Shown one piece after another: positions 48,034-48,912 of a DNA stretch of 48,912 bases. Position 1 is the first letter of the stretch. The number at the start of each line of letters is the position of its first letter. A program made the position numbers and the translations under genes. The stretch comes from an uncultured Alphaproteobacteria bacterium (GTDB lineage: Bacteria; Pseudomonadota; Alphaproteobacteria; MPNO01; UBA2964), in the NCBI GenBank assembly GCA_938048165.1, contig CALIBP010000041.1, positions 1 to 48,912 of the forward strand. The letters are read 5' to 3'. The notes below the pieces were generated by a model. The model was not told the DNA's origin. It saw only the letters and a program-made list of their open reading frames with translations, and did not search any database.

Positions 48034-48912
48034 TTATGCGTCTTTCAGATTTTGAGGACGCAAGCCAAGAATATGAGCAATGGCATAGGTCAAATCGGCG
48101 CGATTAAGCGTATAAAAATGAAAGTCAGTTATGCCCTGGGCGTGTAGTTGACGGCATTGTTCAGCGGCAACGGTCGCAGCGACGAGCCGTCGGGATTCAG
48201 GATCGTCATCAAGCCCTTCAAAGAGTTCCGCCATCCAGTCGGGTACGCTGGTTCCAGACATTTCGCTGAATTTTACGACTTGGGCAAAGTTCTGGACCGG
48301 GAGAATGCCCGGAACGATTGGCGCTTCAATACCCGCATCTCTGACCCGGTCCATAAATCGTAGGAACGGCTCTGCGCCAAAAAAGTACTGGGTAATAGCC
48401 CGGTCGGCGCCAGCATCCAGCTTGCGCTTTAAATTATCAATATCCGAGTCGACGTTTTCTGCGTGTGGATGTCCCTCTGGATAGGCTGCAACACTAATAT
48501 CAAAATCCGCAATTTTCTTGAGCCCAGCCACTAGATCGACAGCATAGGCGTACCCATTCGGGTGCGGCTGATAGGCACTTTCCCCATCAGGTGGGTCGCC
48601 CCGCAGGGCAACAATATGACGCACTCCCGCGTCCCAATAATCACGCGCAACCGCATCCACCTCATCAGTCGTCGCATTGACACAGGTCAGGTGGGCTGCG
48701 GGAGTGAGACTTGTTTCTTTGAGAATCCGGACGACGGTCGCATGGGTCCGTTCGCGCGTCGAACCTCCTGCCCCATAGGTGACTGACACAAAACGTGGCT
48801 GTAAAGGCTCTAGTCTTTGAATTGATGCCCAGAGCGTTTCCGCCATTTTTTCCGTTTTTGGGGGGAAAAACTCAAACGAGACTTTCAGGTCACGTGGAGC
48901 GCCAGCAGGAAA
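48034..48912 (-). CDS. metF: Methylenetetrahydrofolate reductase MetF (5' end outside window)
   Basis: MetF reduces 5,10-methylene-THF to 5-methyl-THF, the methyl donor for the adjacent MetH. The visible part is about 293 residues and runs to the right edge of the window without a stop. The family N-terminal motif [12 protein letters not shown] lies just upstream of the internal ATG at 48846, so that ATG is not the start; the real start is beyond base 48912. [25 protein letters not shown] and [12 protein letters not shown] are present. It is the upstream gene of the metF-metH pair. Confidence 0.95.
   Translation of the reverse strand, partial: FPAGAPRDLKVSFEFFPPKTEKMAETLWASIQRLEPLQPRFVSVTYGAGGSTRERTHATVVRILKETSLTPAAHLTCVNATTDEVDAVARDYWDAGVRHIVALRGDPPDGESAYQPHPNGYAYAVDLVAGLKKIADFDISVAAYPEGHPHAENVDSDIDNLKRKLDAGADRAITQYFFGAEPFLRFMDRVRDAGIEAPIVPGILPVQNFAQVVKFSEMSGTSVPDWMAELFEGLDDDPESRRLVAATVAAEQCRQLHAQGITDFHFYTLNRADLTYAIAHILGLRPQNLKDA

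Noticed and set aside
48844-48846. ATG at 48846 as the metF start
   Set aside because: The conserved [10 protein letters not shown] motif is encoded upstream of it in the same open frame, so the gene continues past the window edge.

Overview
The window is one contiguous stretch of chromosome from an alphaproteobacterium. The order of its cell-wall and division genes, the meso-DAP-type MurE, the long-linker FtsZ with its C-terminal peptide, and the lpxC / bamD / recN / ligA run after ftsZ all fit that class. I cannot name the family; a marine or Rhodospirillales-like lineage is a guess. Almost every base is coding, no intergenic gap exceeds about 250 bases, and I see no tRNA, rRNA, insertion sequence, prophage or CRISPR array.

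Layout. (1) 1-18.2 kb, + strand: a nearly complete dcw cluster, rsmH-ftsL-ftsI-murE-murF-mraY-murD-ftsW-murG-murC-murB-ddl-ftsQ-ftsA-ftsZ. Most junctions are stop/start overlaps, and the cluster ends at a strong intrinsic terminator (18192-18230). (2) 18.2-24.1 kb, + strand: lpxC, bamD, recN, ligA. (3) 24.1-31.1 kb, mostly - strand: an MFS transporter behind an aminopeptidase P, then prmA behind a UvrD/PcrA helicase, with a small DUF1127-like gene between the pairs. (4) 31.3-37.7 kb, accessory genes: an HtrA-like protein that has lost its catalytic triad, a ClC/CBS chloride transporter, a deiodinase-family selenoprotein read through an in-frame UGA, a 4HBT thioesterase with a lone ADP-forming acyl-CoA synthetase alpha subunit, and a dienelactone hydrolase. 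(5) 37.7-44.2 kb, + strand: a TPP riboswitch followed by a seven-gene operon. (6) 44.3-48.9 kb, - strand: metF-metH, with metF cut by the right edge.

Two regions stand out. The TPP-riboswitch operon encodes a LuxE-like acyl-protein synthetase, a LuxC-like acyl reductase, a complete NitT/TauT-type ABC importer (ATPase, permease, binding protein), a short-chain dehydrogenase and a secreted cysteine-rich protein of unknown function. Both thioester cysteines of the LuxE/LuxC pair appear intact, and there is no luciferase. I infer that the operon imports a carboxylated thiamin-related compound and reduces it from acid to aldehyde to alcohol, a thiamin-salvage route I do not know to have been described. 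The second is at 34279-34944. Two reading-frame halves separated by a single TGA reconstitute a deiodinase-fold protein in which the TGA sits exactly at the family's selenocysteine. A hairpin suited to a bacterial SECIS follows at once.

The remaining housekeeping genes are conventional. Smaller oddities are the dead HtrA-like protein, a ClC protein with channel-type substitutions, an N-terminally extended aminopeptidase P, and several operator-like palindromes upstream of uvrD, bamD, the selenoprotein and the TPP operon.
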